Shown: positions 1 to 10,423 of the stretch, in pieces
Layout: the number at the start of each line of letters is the position of its first letter
Numbering within the stretch: the first letter of the stretch is position 1
DNA from: Asparagopsis taxiformis
Lineage: Eukaryota > Rhodophyta > Florideophyceae > Bonnemaisoniales > Bonnemaisoniaceae
NCBI GenBank assembly: GCA_030407315.1
Contig: JALQPE010002792.1
Location: 42,733 to 106,732 of the forward strand
Reading direction: 5' to 3'
DNA length: 64,000 nt
Translations under genes and position numbers: made by a program
Notes under the pieces: model-generated
Seen by the model: the letters and a program-made list of their open reading frames with translations, nothing else
Told to the model about the DNA's origin: nothing
Database searches by the model: none

Positions 1-350
1 CTAGCATAACTTGGGCTTGAAGCCTGGAATAGACCCTTCGTAAGACGCGATTTTGGCTTACAGTTAGTGCTTACCGAAGCCAGTGACGGCCCCGGCCGGG
101 GCAGCAGCCGGTTCCTGGGGCCGTTGTGGCCAAATTAGACACCTTGATTTGAATTGAAATTTGGGCTATTCTCAAAAGCATGCACTTGTGAACATGTTTT
201 TGAGATGGGGGTGTGCCGTACGGCACTTTCGACCGCCCAAATCGATATAATTTTGCAATTTTTTTCTGACTGAAATTTTAGAATTTCTGGGCTCGCCAGC
301 AATGCAATTGCGCTGGACATTCACCGGACGTCCATTTCAGGTTGGTCGAG
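1..350 (+). repeat. Terminal-type repeat, copy 1 (left orientation)
   Basis: This stretch is copy 1 of a family present eight times in the window. It carries the 14-bp palindrome GTGCCGTACGGCAC at 213-226 and, just before it, an inverted pair around ACATGTGAACATGT. Its first 350 bases match, in inverted orientation and at roughly 80% by eye, the stretch 48381-48040, including the outermost CTAGCATAACTT. A diverged second partial unit follows at about 361-520, which again ends in a CGCAGCAACTAAGCAAG-type segment. It reads as the end of a DNA transposon. Its outer boundary lies at or beyond the left edge of the window. Confidence 0.8.
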
Positions 351-685
351 TATTGCACATGGATACAGTTTTGCAGCTATTTCTCAGCCCAACATTTTAG
401 AATTTCAGGGCTGACCAGCAATGTAACCGAGCCGGACTTCCACTGGACGTCCATTTCAAGTTAGGCTAGTGCTGCACATTTGCTCGCATCGCAGCAACTA
501 AGCAAGTGTTGACAGCACCGAGATGCCATGCAGACAAGGGGGAATCGGCTGCAAACAGCTTCCCTGGTCGGCGGCTGGATGTCTGGATGTGAATGGCTGC
601 AAGCATGGAAATCTTGCTACCGCACAGCGCATACACACTGCAGCAGCACATCACTGACGCATGCGAAAGTTGGGTGCTGCAGTGC

Positions 686-720
686 GTGGTTGTTTGTGTG
701 TTTGTGTGTTTGTGTGTGTA
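686..720. repeat. GT-rich microsatellite
   Basis: A short run of GTTT/GTGT units lies just outside the left terminal repeat of element D. It is low-complexity sequence with no coding signal. Confidence 0.8.
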
Positions 721-740
721 TGACGAACCTTGTGGTATCC

Positions 741-935
741 CTAGGCGTGCACTGGTTCAAAAAGTTTGGACTGCCCCATCGGTCGTACTTTGGCGCATTT
801 ACATGCAACACTGATTTCGGTATGCACAGAACGTACTTTCGAAACCAGAATCTGAAAATTTTTGATGTTGATTGACTAATCATAAGTTGATTGAATTATG
901 GCCAATGAGACGAAGACATTGACTGACTGAGTGGT
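741..935 (+). repeat. Left terminal inverted repeat of element D
   Basis: It begins CTAGGCGTGCACTGG and runs inward for about 190 bases. Its inverted partner is the right-hand repeat, which is itself split by element A at the point corresponding to position 808 here. Shared landmarks include ACACTGATTTC, CAGAATCT and AAGTTGATTGAATT. Confidence 0.75.
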
Positions 936-1201
936 ATTGTGCTGACAGTTTCAAGTATGAACCCACGTGTCCACGTGTCCAGCGGTTACCGAAACACATA
1001 CACAGACGTCCGTCTCTGTGCAGCGGTCAATTTTTATGCCGCACAACGCAACGCGTCGACTAAAGTACAATGCAAACCGACGCGTCATCGGAATACATTT
1101 TGCATCGATCCCGACCATATCAACTGCACAACAATCATGTTGAAACGATGCCAAACCGACGAAAGCAACGCTGCGTTATCGTTGGCTAGCGTGCAAGCAC
1201 C

Positions 1202-3582
1202 ATGTTTTCCATCGCGGAAAGACTACAGCCGTACAGTTGTCCCGGCGACAATCTGCGCGTCGCAACCGACATGTACGCCGCCGAGCAATTGTACGAGCGC
1301 TGCGTCGAGGAGCACAACCACATCGGAGCCATGTATCGTCTCGCAACCATTCTACGCGTCTCCGAAAACATGCACGACGGCCGACGCCCCATGCAACTGT
1401 TCCAACGCTGCGTCGTTGAAGGCAACCATCCCGGCGCCATGTTCGATCTGACACGCATGTATTCCGACGGTAAGTTCTGCGAGCAGGATTTCGTACGAGC
1501 CGTCGATCTGTATCAACGCGCCATACAACTGGACAACGACGCGTGCGCGATGTTCGAGCTGGCAATGATCTATGACGTCGGCGAGAAAGACGTTCCAATG
1601 GACGTCTTGCGCGCGATGAACTATTATCAAATGAGCATTGACGTCGGCCAGCATCTGGAGGCAATGTTCTGGCTCGCTCGATTACTCATCTCCGATATCA
1701 TGCGGCCGAAACGAGATGTGTCGCGCGCAAAGCGTCTGTTCACCATGTATGTCGAGCGATGTGAAGAGCCGATACCGGTTATCGAGATATACAACGAGCT
1801 GATGTACGGATCGTCCAATCTCCCACGAGACGCCGCACTAGCCGCGTGCTTACTACAGGCATGCGTGGAACGATAGGACGAGTGTGATGCAATGATACCA
1901 CTCGCGGAAATCCTTCGGAGCGGCGCTTCCAGTGTCGCCAGAGACGCCACGCGTGCGATACGTCTATGTGAACGAGCCGCCAGTGTTCGCTGGGAGTATT
2001 CACTATCAACGGCTGTTTTGGCGCGCAAAATCGCCTATGGAACATCGCAGATTCAGGCCAATGTGCAGCTCGCTGTGTATCTGTGTCAGATGAGTATTGC
2101 GAGGGGGAATGATGCGGCCGCTATGCTTACATTGTCTGAACTGCTGTTAAAGGGCGCTACGGGCGTGGAAAAGGACGTGGATTGTGCGATGAATTTGGTG
2201 GATAGAGCTTTTGGAAGTGATTGTGTCAAGTTTCAGATGTCCAAGATTATACAGCTTGCAAACGATATGGCACATGGAAAGGGCGGAATGGCGAGGAATC
2301 CGTTGTTTGCCGTTTTGTTGTTGGAGAAATGCATGAATATGAAGGATTTCAAATCTGAATCGACACTGGCTCTTGCGGATGTCGTGCTTCAAACGAAAGC
2401 TGTTTTGGATATTGAGCGGGGCATTCAACTATGTCGTCAGTTGGTTGGTTTGGAACCATATTGTGAAAAGCTCGAGGATCTTGCAGAGTCGATTGCATTT
2501 AGCAATGCGGGTAATGGTGCGCTCGTGATGCGTCTGTTGGAACTGTTCATCGACAGTAAACATGGCACAGCCGCTATGGTTACACTTGCGGAATATCTCA
2601 TCACTGGAGATCTGGGCATTGCAAAGGACAGTGAACGTGCCGTATGGCTCTGTGAACGTGCGTTGGAGAAGAACAGGGATTGTAGCGACAAAGTGGTCGG
2701 TATCGCAAAACAAATGGATTGTGCAAAATCGTGCAAGCCAACGGACACTGCACTCACGATTCGTCTACTACAAATCTGCGTCGACAAATCCAACAACGCA
2801 GAGGCCATCGTCATGCTCGTCAAATTACTGTGTTCAAACAAAGCGAATCGTAACACGGACCACGCACTACGGCTGTACGGAAAACTAATCGATAGCGAAG
2901 TGTCTTGCGACAGAGCGCTTCATCTCGCGGAGGAAATCGGCAAGGGTACGACGCGCGTCGCCAAAAACATGCCATTGTCCATAAGAATCTGCGAAATGTG
3001 CAGGAGAAATGGGAAGATCCATGTGCGATCGAAACTGGTGTGGAAATCATGTGCGGGTCCACAGAAGCTAGCGACTTAAATCGCGCAATCCGTCTCTGCG
3101 AACGCTATGTAAACAAAAACATATGCTGCGAGATCATCCGCATCGCGCAAAAAATCTGCACCGAAACATCTCAATACGTACACAACCCATCCATATCGCA
3201 ACGTCTACTAAACGTCTGCCTCAGCGCACGACACGACCTCTCCGCCATATTCCTGCTCGCACAAATCCTACTGCAAGGCGTACGCGGGGTTGCATGCGAC
3301 CCCGCGCGCGCCATGCAGCTATGCGCGATGTGCATACGACACGACGTGTCGTACATCGCGCGGCTGCGACGCGTCGCGGGGCAACTCGGGCGTCAAAGCG
3401 GCGACAAGAAGCGTGTACATCTTGCGATCGCGCTGTGCGAGCTGGCGCTCGCGCACGCGGACGACACGCGCGTCATGGTCCTGGTCGAGCTGCTGATCCG
3501 TCTGGATTGCGAATTGCACGGAAGAAGTGATGTTAGAGGCGAAACGACAAGCCGAAGGGCTTGGGAATCATTCCCACTATGA
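1202..3582 (+). pseudogene. Sel1-like repeat protein, decayed
   Basis: The three consecutive reading segments make one protein of roughly 790 residues built of Sel1/TPR-like repeats of about 36 residues. Repeated signatures are AMYRLATIL, AMFELAMIY, AIRLCERA and ALRLYGKL, often with a Cys in the second helix (LCERA, LCQMS). Sel1 repeats form helical solenoids that scaffold protein complexes; the partner is unknown. Two lesions are visible: an in-frame TAG at 1874-1876, after which the same frame continues with repeats, and a frameshift near 3014, where the repeat pattern moves to another frame and runs to 3582. An in-frame TAG lies just upstream of the ATG at 1202, so the start is reasonable. 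The gene sits next to the left terminal repeat of element D and may be old cargo. If the TAG were read through, only the frameshift would separate it from an intact gene. Confidence 0.7.
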
Positions 3583-3973
3583 TAGTGCTGTGTTTTATAT
3601 TTGGATCTGATATGTATAATCACGGGTGGAAGGGCGGAGAAACGGCGTCGATTCGTGCTTATCTGGCGACAAATGCGGCGAAGAAAAGAATTTCAGAAGA
3701 GTTGAAGACAGTTCATTGGTTTTAATCCGAAGGAGTTTGGAGTCAGTCAAGATACAATGGGCATGCTGGGGTTGGTAGACGCGGCAACGTGCGTTGGTAG
3801 ATGCGGCAACCTGCGTGCAGGCGGACCGATTTGTTTATGCACTGCCGTCCAATTTTGGGAGCTGGGTAGCGGGGCAGAGGGCGGGCTAGGGGTTAGGGGA
3901 TTAGGTCATCATCTTATGTCCGGGACATGTGTATTAAAATGAACTCTTATTGTATTGCAGCAAGGAACGGCGT
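3583..3973. other. Spacer between Sel1 pseudogene and XPG fragment
   Basis: I see no supported gene here. A short G-rich stretch at 3770-3900 contains two copies of a GTTGGTAGAYGCGGCAAC-like phrase. Confidence 0.5.
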
Positions 3974-4640
3974 CTACAACTTTTGCCTCTTTCGCATTGC
4001 ATCCGCTTCTAGTTCGTCAACAGCCTCCATAATCTCCTCGTCAAACTCCTCGTCAGACAGCTCGGGGGCAATGTGAGAGACTGGAGTGATTTTCTCTTGG
4101 GGATTCTAGGAACAAGAGGAGCCATTAGCTTTTTAGCTTCATCTCCGGCTATTCCAGTGACAGCCTTCTCCAGCCGCTCGGATTTGATCTTTGCAAACCT
4201 ATGTGGTCTGAAAAATTCTTCAATACGTCGTTGTTGAGGACCGTTTCTCTTCTCAGGTCCTCCCGTAACGCTCCAACGGCTCCCTCAAATTTGTCAACAT
4301 CCCATCCAAACTTATCCCAACAAAACTTGGCTAGACCATTGAAATCCACCTTACTCCATTTGAATTTCTCCGTGGATTCGTTGACGGCAGGCATCATATG
4401 GGTATCGAAAACTGCAGGCTTGGGAAAATCTTCTCGGACTTCCCAGTTTCGTTTGACATTGCGATGTTTCCAGCAGAATCTTCGTCTCACAGCCTCGAGG
4501 GACGAACCATTCATCACTGATTCCTCCGGTTCCTCGTCCAATGCCGTAATCTTCTTTGTCCATTCACGGAATTCTATTAAACCTTGAGGTCCTGGAAATG
4601 CTTCCAGTATCTCCATACTGTTTACAATACCGACACCTCG
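3974..4640 (-). pseudogene. XPG/FEN-family nuclease, C-terminal fragment
   Basis: On the minus strand this continues, directly after the LTR element's target site, the nuclease fragment of 18113-18456. Residues across the join read GVRG then VGIVNSMEILEAFPG, which is the helix-hairpin-helix region following the I-domain of XPG/RAD2 proteins (structure-specific endonucleases of nucleotide excision repair). It then has the FFRPHRFAKIKSERL-type segment and a basic C-terminal tail ending MRKRQKL with a stop at 3974-3976. At least two frame changes occur, near 4195 and near 4100. The second lies beside a pyrimidine-rich tract ending CTAG, so a small intron is possible there. It is not functional, because a 13.5-kb element separates it from its N-terminal part and the 5' half of the gene is absent. 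Confidence 0.85.
4636..4640. repeat. Target-site duplication CCTCG (left)
   Basis: CCTCG immediately precedes the left LTR and is repeated at 18113-18117 immediately after the right LTR. Five bases is the usual duplication for Ty3/gypsy integration. Confidence 0.97.
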
Positions 4641-5299
4641 TGTGGAACCACGTTAGTTCTGGAAGTAGCTGGTACGAGCCACGGACACGCTGTCCTTAAC
4701 GAAACGAAACGAGCAGTCCACCCGCTGGTGTTTTGACTGTATTGTTAGGTAGGAAGGTAGAGTGGTTAGCGAGTAGACACGAGCGTCACGACGCAACAAT
4801 CCACGCGAGGATTACGTTAGCACACGAGGTGGTACGTCACCGGAGGCGCTCTCGACCAAGCCCGGAGGCACTACACGCAATCAGCCTTACGTGCGGCGAT
4901 GGGTAGGGAGTACGCAGCTCGACGGAGACGAAGCCTCGTTAGGCAAAACGTAAACGTAAACGTAGAAGTCAGTCGTAGACTAGAGCCGTTGCTCGATCGT
5001 TGTCTTGTCCCCTTTCCCTCCCGGCACGATGCCAATACCTATATGGCCACGATGGCATCGCTTTACAGTGTAAACACTGCTCGTAACGTCCCCGAATGGG
5101 AAAGGACCTTGTGGGTCACACGTAGGGACCCGTTGGTCCGTTGGCCGTTGCCAATACGTTCGTTGCACACGTGTGCCGGTTGCGCGCGCGCATGCGCCAG
5201 CAATGTTCGTGCATTGCTGTCGCCGGTCGTATCCGCCGAAATTCGAATTCCGCGGAAAACGTAAATATTTGCAATTTCGGAATTGCCACGTATACTACA
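4641..5299 (-). repeat. 3' LTR (left LTR)
   Basis: 659 bp, identical to the right LTR except for three substitutions seen in the middle third (GAAGTC/GAACTC, CAATACC/CAATTCC, GCGCCAG/GCGCTAG). It begins TGTGGAACCA and ends ATACTACA as read on the plus strand. Confidence 0.97.
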
Positions 5300-5316
5300 C
5301 AGCCCCACCCCCACAC
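5300..5316 (-). promoter_or_regulatory. Polypurine tract for plus-strand priming
   Basis: Immediately inside the 3' LTR the sense (minus) strand is purine-rich and G-rich (GTGGGGGTGGGGCTG), the expected position and composition of a polypurine tract. A related C-rich block, followed like this one by GTGGACGTCCCGGCCAC, recurs near 10266. Confidence 0.75.
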
Positions 5317-5680
5317 GTGGACGTCCCGGCCACGCGAGGCCCGTCAGGACGCGCCTGAGACACGGGGCCGTGGCGCCTTTTCGGGTACAACTGCGGACGT
5401 GGCAGTTGTCCCGAAAAATCTCGTTGAAACGTACATGGCCCGGTTGGCTGATCGAATCGCCACGGCGCCGGAGCGCGCGCGTGCGCTCCGGCTCTTTCGT
5501 AATCATCGCGGCCCGCCCGTTGGCGTCGTACGTCAATGCCTCGCTTAGGCGTTTCCCTGCAACGGATGCAGTGTCCAATTCCACCACGCGGGTGTGCTTC
5601 AATTCAGCGCGATACGAGCGCAGGCCGCGGCCTTTTCGTGAATCTGCCAGCGGGCATTTCGACAACGGTCGTCCGAAGGA

Positions 5681-5688
5681 TATTTAAG
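5681..5688 (+). promoter_or_regulatory. TATA-like box of the antisense gene
   Basis: TATTTAAG occurs in otherwise GC-rich sequence about 135 bases before the plus-strand open frame starting at 5816. It is a plausible core promoter for a transcript running opposite to gag-pol. This rests on sequence alone. Confidence 0.4.
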
Positions 5689-5815
5689 CGGCGGCTTAAC
5701 GTGATAGCGATCGTCGCTCACCCTTCCTCTCACCATCGTCATCCAGGCCGTTGCCTTTCGTTCTCCCTTATCTCTTCCCCCGCTGGGTACTACTACCTCC
5801 GTTCCTTTCGTTCTC

Positions 5816-8122
5816 TTGTTCCGTTTAGCCCGCGTGGCTCTCGTCGTCGTGCTCGTTGCACTCGTCGTAATTATCGTGTACAGCGTAACCACGATGGTTA
5901 CGACTCGTAGTACCGATGCTAACACCCCGCGGCCCGCCGGCTCTGCTGGAGGTGGAGCGAGGACCCCTTCGCAGGGCGCTCCCTCCCTCGTCGGGGCCGG
6001 TGCGCCGCCAGCGACGGAAGCGTCCGTCGCGCCCGCCCCATCCGTTAGGGCGGGTCAAGCCGTTGCTTCGCAGGCCGTCGCCTCTTCGTCTCGCCCGATG
6101 GCTCCGTCTCGCCTGGTGGCTTCCGTGACGCCTGCCGAGGCTGCTAGGGCCGTCGCCCCACGTGATGATGACGCAACGGCGTCCGACTCGGGGAATTCGT
6201 CACCCGTCATTCCGGATGCCGCGGCCCCTTCGATGGGTGTAGCCGCGATGGCAGCGGCCGCTCGTTCGCGTCGTGCTGTGGCGGCGGCCCGCACGGGCGT
6301 GCCTCGTCGTGATGGCTCGCCGCGTTCTCCTCGCCAGGACCCCTCGCCGGAGGGTGGTGACCCCGTTGGGACAGTCGGCACCGCCTCACGTGGCGGTGCG
6401 GCGCTAAACGTAGGCGTCCTGACCCACGCGTGGGCTGCGTTGCCCCGCGTGGGTATCACGGATGACGATCTCGCCACGTTGGCCAGAGATCGTCTGGACG
6501 CCCGCGCGGTCGTCGACTATATGCGTTCCGCCGAAGATACGTGGGGGCGAGCAGCCGGGCGTCGTTTCGCCAACGGGCCGCCGGGATCGGAACGTTACCA
6601 GATCCCGGCGTCGATACGTTGCGACCGCTCGTGGTTGCGTGACGTCAACGACGCGATCTACGTCGACCGTATGGACGCATACTTATGGAAGGGGACGCCC
6701 GAGGAACCGCCGTTCATCTCGGTGTCGTCCGTATTCGTATGTCCGCGGACACTTTCCGAAAGGCAACGTGCCGAATGGAAGACTGCTCTTTCGTTGAGCG
6801 TCATCTCCAAAAGCGTCGTGTCGTACGATGACCACTTCGCTCTCCGCCACGTGAACGCGGACGACTATCGTGTGTCGCACGCGTCAGCTCCGTGGGTCGT
6901 CCCGAGCGAGCTCTACTTCCCGCCGTTGCCGGAAGTAGTAGAGGAGTTTCCGTACCCCCGTGGGTCGTCCACGTTATTACCACGCGTGGTACATTATTTC
7001 ACCGATGCCGTGAAGGACGCGCCTGCCCCCGTGAAGGAACGTTTCCTCATGGCCGTGGACATCGAACACGCAGCGATGCTCGCGTGCTCGCTGTTCGTGG
7101 AACGTCGTGTGTTCGGGCGCGCGTGCCTGCTGCCGGAGTCCACGTTGGACTTCCTGGCCGATTACGAGATGCTTCGTGCAATCCCGGTGGACGGTTCCGA
7201 CACGTTTGTCTCCGTCACCAGCGCGTTGGCTGAGGTTCGCGGCGCCCTTGCGTTGGGGCCGGAGTATCGGGTTATACGTCCCGATTACGCAAGCGGCGAT
7301 AACCAGGAGTTCGTCTCCGTTCGTAGCGATGGGGCTTACGTGCCGCGGGTCGCTTCCCGTTCCGAACGCCGTCGTGGCAATCGTGCCGGTTATTTCGGCG
7401 GCCTCGGGGGCAACGAGCGCCCCCGAGGGACACGTTCTGGCCGTCGTGGCCATCAAAACGAAGCGCCGCGTGCGCCGGATCCTCGAGAGGTCGTGCCACG
7501 CGAGGCTACGGAAGGGGGCAACGTTGCCCAGGTCGGTCGTCCGAATGTGGCCACGCCGGCCGAACGCGCGCCACGCTTCGTGAGCCTGGACGACCGCGTC
7601 TCCGATGAGGATGCCCGTCGGCTTCTCGGTACGTCGATGTCCGCTCCGCCTCGTGCGGACGGCTGGGTTATCCGTTCCCTCATCTCGTCCGTGGCTCGCG
7701 CAGCCGAAGAGTTCAGGGCCCAGACGTTGGACCTGACTGCCCGCTTGGCAACGGAACGCGCGATTTCGGAGCGTCTCGCCGCGGCGACTCGTAGTTACGC
7801 GCCGCCCGTTGGCGTTCGTAATGAACCTTACGGTTACGCGAGTGGCGGCGGCTTCGGCGACCCCGTCGGGTATGGTCACGCAGCGGCGTACCTGCCACGC
7901 GACCCCGCTCCGGCGCGCCCTTCGGATACGCGCAGTCACGGGACTGCGGATCCTTACGCTAGGGATCCCGCGTCTCGTCGCGAGCGAGCCCCCGTGGTCA
8001 CGCAGACCGTCGATCCGTACGCGCCGGGCTTCGTTCAGCCCAGTCGCAGCCGCAGCCACGATAGCCGCGGCGAAGGCCCTGGTCCGTATGACCCTGCGGG
8101 CAAGCGTTCTCGTCGCTACTAG
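5816..8122 (+). CDS. Antisense 768-residue ORF inside the LTR element, function unknown
   Basis: This long frame lies between the end of pol and the 3' LTR, on the strand opposite to gag-pol. I do not recognise the family. From the first ATG the protein starts with a hydrophobic stretch (residues 7-24, mostly Val/Ala/Leu), but an ATG at 5894 (MVTTRS) would omit it and may be the real start. Residues about 30-190 are Ala/Pro/Ser-rich and disordered. Residues about 200-480 look folded, with aromatic and hydrophobic patterning and the segments WAALPRVGI, YQIPASIRCDRSW and HYFTDAVKD. The C-terminal third is rich in Arg, Gly, Tyr and Pro, ending in a basic KRSRRY tail. The disordered/folded/basic layout resembles a Gag-like or nucleic-acid-binding protein, but that is only a resemblance. 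Antisense ORFs between pol and the 3' LTR are known in some plant Ty3/gypsy elements such as Grande. High GC in all frames makes long chance ORFs likelier here, so the frame needs support. Confidence 0.6.
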   Translation: MFRLARVALVVVLVALVVIIVYSVTTMVTTRSTDANTPRPAGSAGGGARTPSQGAPSLVGAGAPPATEASVAPAPSVRAGQAVASQAVASSSRPMAPSRLVASVTPAEAARAVAPRDDDATASDSGNSSPVIPDAAAPSMGVAAMAAAARSRRAVAAARTGVPRRDGSPRSPRQDPSPEGGDPVGTVGTASRGGAALNVGVLTHAWAALPRVGITDDDLATLARDRLDARAVVDYMRSAEDTWGRAAGRRFANGPPGSERYQIPASIRCDRSWLRDVNDAIYVDRMDAYLWKGTPEEPPFISVSSVFVCPRTLSERQRAEWKTALSLSVISKSVVSYDDHFALRHVNADDYRVSHASAPWVVPSELYFPPLPEVVEEFPYPRGSSTLLPRVVHYFTDAVKDAPAPVKERFLMAVDIEHAAMLACSLFVERRVFGRACLLPESTLDFLADYEMLRAIPVDGSDTFVSVTSALAEVRGALALGPEYRVIRPDYASGDNQEFVSVRSDGAYVPRVASRSERRRGNRAGYFGGLGGNERPRGTRSGRRGHQNEAPRAPDPREVVPREATEGGNVAQVGRPNVATPAERAPRFVSLDDRVSDEDARRLLGTSMSAPPRADGWVIRSLISSVARAAEEFRAQTLDLTARLATERAISERLAAATRSYAPPVGVRNEPYGYASGGGFGDPVGYGHAAAYLPRDPAPARPSDTRSHGTADPYARDPASRRERAPVVTQTVDPYAPGFVQPSRSRSHDSRGEGPGPYDPAGKRSRRY

Positions 8123-8470
8123 GTCGTTCCTAGGTTAGTTCGTAGGCCACGTCGGCTCTAGCATCGTATTGCTTCGTAAACTTCGTCTTGTTTCTTTGCG
8201 TAATCGCATGGCTCCGTTGAGCTTCGTAATTTGCGTTTGGCAGGTCGTCTGCAGCAGAGGAGGGGTTTAGCGTTAAGCCCCTCCCCACAATTTTTTTGTT
8301 GTGGCGTCTACCCCGTCGGGTGTCGTATGGCTTACGTAGCCCGTGCTTCGAGTTCGCGGCGGCGCGTGCCCGTTGGCAGGTTCGTATCACACGCAATTAT
8401 TCGGCAAAGCGGCGGCGCGTAGCGGCGGCTTTTCACTGCGAGTGGTACGTTAACCTCGATCTTAGAGCCC

Positions 8471-9182
8471 GTTGGCGTGCGTATCATTTAGTAACTAACT
8501 CAGGAATCGTTTCCGCCGTCGTTTCTCGTTCGGATAACCCCGTCGGGTGTCGAATTTCGTTGAGCATTCGAGCTCCTTAGCGCGTAGCACATCGGTGCCA
8601 ATTTTAATTTTGCTCCGATGAGCTGGGCGAAAAATTTCGTCGAACGTCAGACCGACGCGCGTGTGAGTCGGTTTGACGTTCTACGCCGTGGCGTGTACGC
8701 AGTAATTCGTCGCAGTACGTTGCGGTTTCGTTGACGACGTGGTGGCCGGCGGGCTTGGCTTTTCGTATAGCCGTTGACGTCATTAGCGCCGTCGCGCTTC
8801 GCGTTGCCGCGGCTTCACGTTGGCCAGTGGCGTTATCATTTTGTAACTATCTCGGAATTCGTTTCCGCCGTCGTTCCTCGTGCGGATAACCCCGTCGGGT
8901 GTCGAATTCCGTTGAGCATTCGAGCTCTCTGGCACGTAGCACGTCGGTGCCAATTTTAATTCGCTCCGGTGAGCTGGACGGAAAATTCGCTAAGCGTCAG
9001 GCCGACTCGCGCGTGAGTTGGCTTGACGTTTCACGCCGTTGCGTGTACGCGGCAGTGCGTCGTGGTGCGTCGCGGTTCCGTAGACAACGTCTTTGCCGGC
9101 GGGCTTGGCTTTTCGTATAGCCGTTAACACCGTTAGCGCCGTCGCGCTTCACGTTCCCGCGGCTTCACGTTAGCCGGTGGCG
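8471..9182. repeat. Two tandem copies of a ~352-bp unit
   Basis: Copies at about 8471-8825 and 8826-9182 share long identical phrases such as GGATAACCCCGTCGGGTGTC (8532 and 8884), GTTGAGCATTCGAGCTC and GCGGGCTTGGCTTTTCG. The spacing between matching points is 352 bases. A partial phrase, CCCCGTCGGGTGTCG, also occurs near 8310. It is a variable-number-type repeat within the untranslated part of the retroelement. Confidence 0.85.
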
Positions 9183-10261
9183 CAATCGTTGCGCTAGTCC
9201 GCTTCGTGTGGTGGCGTCGTTCGCCGCGGCGTCCGAGGAGCGTTTCGTTAGCTCATTCGTTATGTGGTGCGACGTGCACCTGGGCATACGTAATGCTCGC
9301 CCTCTACGCCGTTGCGTAATTCCGTTTATTCGACTTGCGAACCCGACGGGGACGCGATTGACGCAGTCGTTTCGCATGCCCGCGGGCGTTTGAGGCTGTT
9401 ACGTGAGCCAACTTTTCGTCGGCTTGTTGCCTTCAGCTGTGCCGTTTACGTTGGCTACCAGCTTGTACGCCGTTGCGTATTCGTGTTTCGTTACGTGCGT
9501 TCGACTAGCCGGCGGGCTTTTCGCTTTCGCGCGTCGTTCGTTATGCCCGCGTGGCAGGACACCGTTGTGTCGTTCCGTGGTTGCCGTACGTGGCTACCGC
9601 GTTCGGCGTCGTGCCTCACGATGGCGATACGGTTCGCCGTCCTTCGTCGCGGCCTCGTTGGCTCGTCGTTCGCACGCTTTACTCGCGCGCTTCGTGCGCT
9701 GAGACCCGTTGGTCTAATTCGTCGGCTAACGTATAGCTTCGTTCCGCTTCGTGCGGGAGTTTCGTAATGAGGCCGTTGCCATCTTCGCTGGGGACGCGTC
9801 CGTCCTACGTCGTTTCTCCGCCTTCCGGCGTCACGTTGCCGTTAGCTCGCGAGCTGTTTGGCGTTGACCTCGTTGGTCGATGCGACTCGTTGTCAGCGGT
9901 TGTCCACGGGGACGTACGATGGCTCACGTGACATGCCGAAATTACGAAATTTTCGGGGCACGCGTGTCCCGAGATTTGGCCGGATTAGCGCACTGTAATC
10001 GGCCCGATTTTTCGTACCGTGCGTCCATGGCCCGCTGGCCCACGTATAATTTTTCGCGCGAAAAATCTGACGTGTTGTCCGTCCGTGGCCCGTGGTGTCG
10101 TCACCTTTGCCCGTGGGACGGTCAACACTGTCGAGCCAGTCGTGGCTCTTCACATCGTGTGAATCGTCCGCGCGTGGACTCGTCGTCCAATCTTTCGTTG
10201 GCGCTCGTGCCTCCACCAACGTATGGTGTCGAAAACGAAAAGAGCGACGGCTCTAGCACGC

Positions 10262-10313
10262 ATCGCGCCCCCCCCCACGCAAGGGTGGACGTCCCGGCCA
10301 CTCGTTGTGCCTT
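10262..10313 (-). promoter_or_regulatory. Second polypurine-tract-like block next to pol end
   Basis: A run of C residues on the plus strand (G on the sense strand) is followed by GTGGACGTCCCGGCCAC, as at the true polypurine tract (5300-5336). It lies about 110 bases beyond the pol stop. It could be a second priming site or the relic of a duplication that placed the antisense gene between two tracts. Confidence 0.45.
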
Positions 10314-10423
10314 CGCTTCTCGTTCGTGCGGCTCGTCGCCTTCGTTTGTTGCATCGTGCAACGTCGCGCACGCGTGCGCTTAACCCGACGCTCGTGTGCG
10401 TTTTCGGGGGCCGTCGTGGCCTT

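Larger units (their letters stand above)
8123..10423. other. Non-coding internal region of the LTR element
   Basis: This lies between the antisense frame and the end of pol. Its short open frames lack recognisable domains and I treat them as chance. It contains the 352-bp direct repeat listed separately and a second C-rich block near 10266. Confidence 0.6.

Noticed and set aside
939..1451. 170-codon Ser/Thr/Cys-rich frame before and over the Sel1 gene
   Set aside because: Its second half is the Sel1 sequence read out of frame and the first half has no pattern.
4899..5264. 121-codon frame on the plus strand inside the LTR, repeated at 17712-18077
   Set aside because: It recurs only because the LTRs are duplicates, it runs antisense to the element, and it has no domain; one of the three LTR differences already alters it.
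6977..8059. Long minus-strand frame opposite the antisense gene
   Set aside because: GC-rich shadow of the plus-strand frame; composition is Arg-rich with no recognisable motif.
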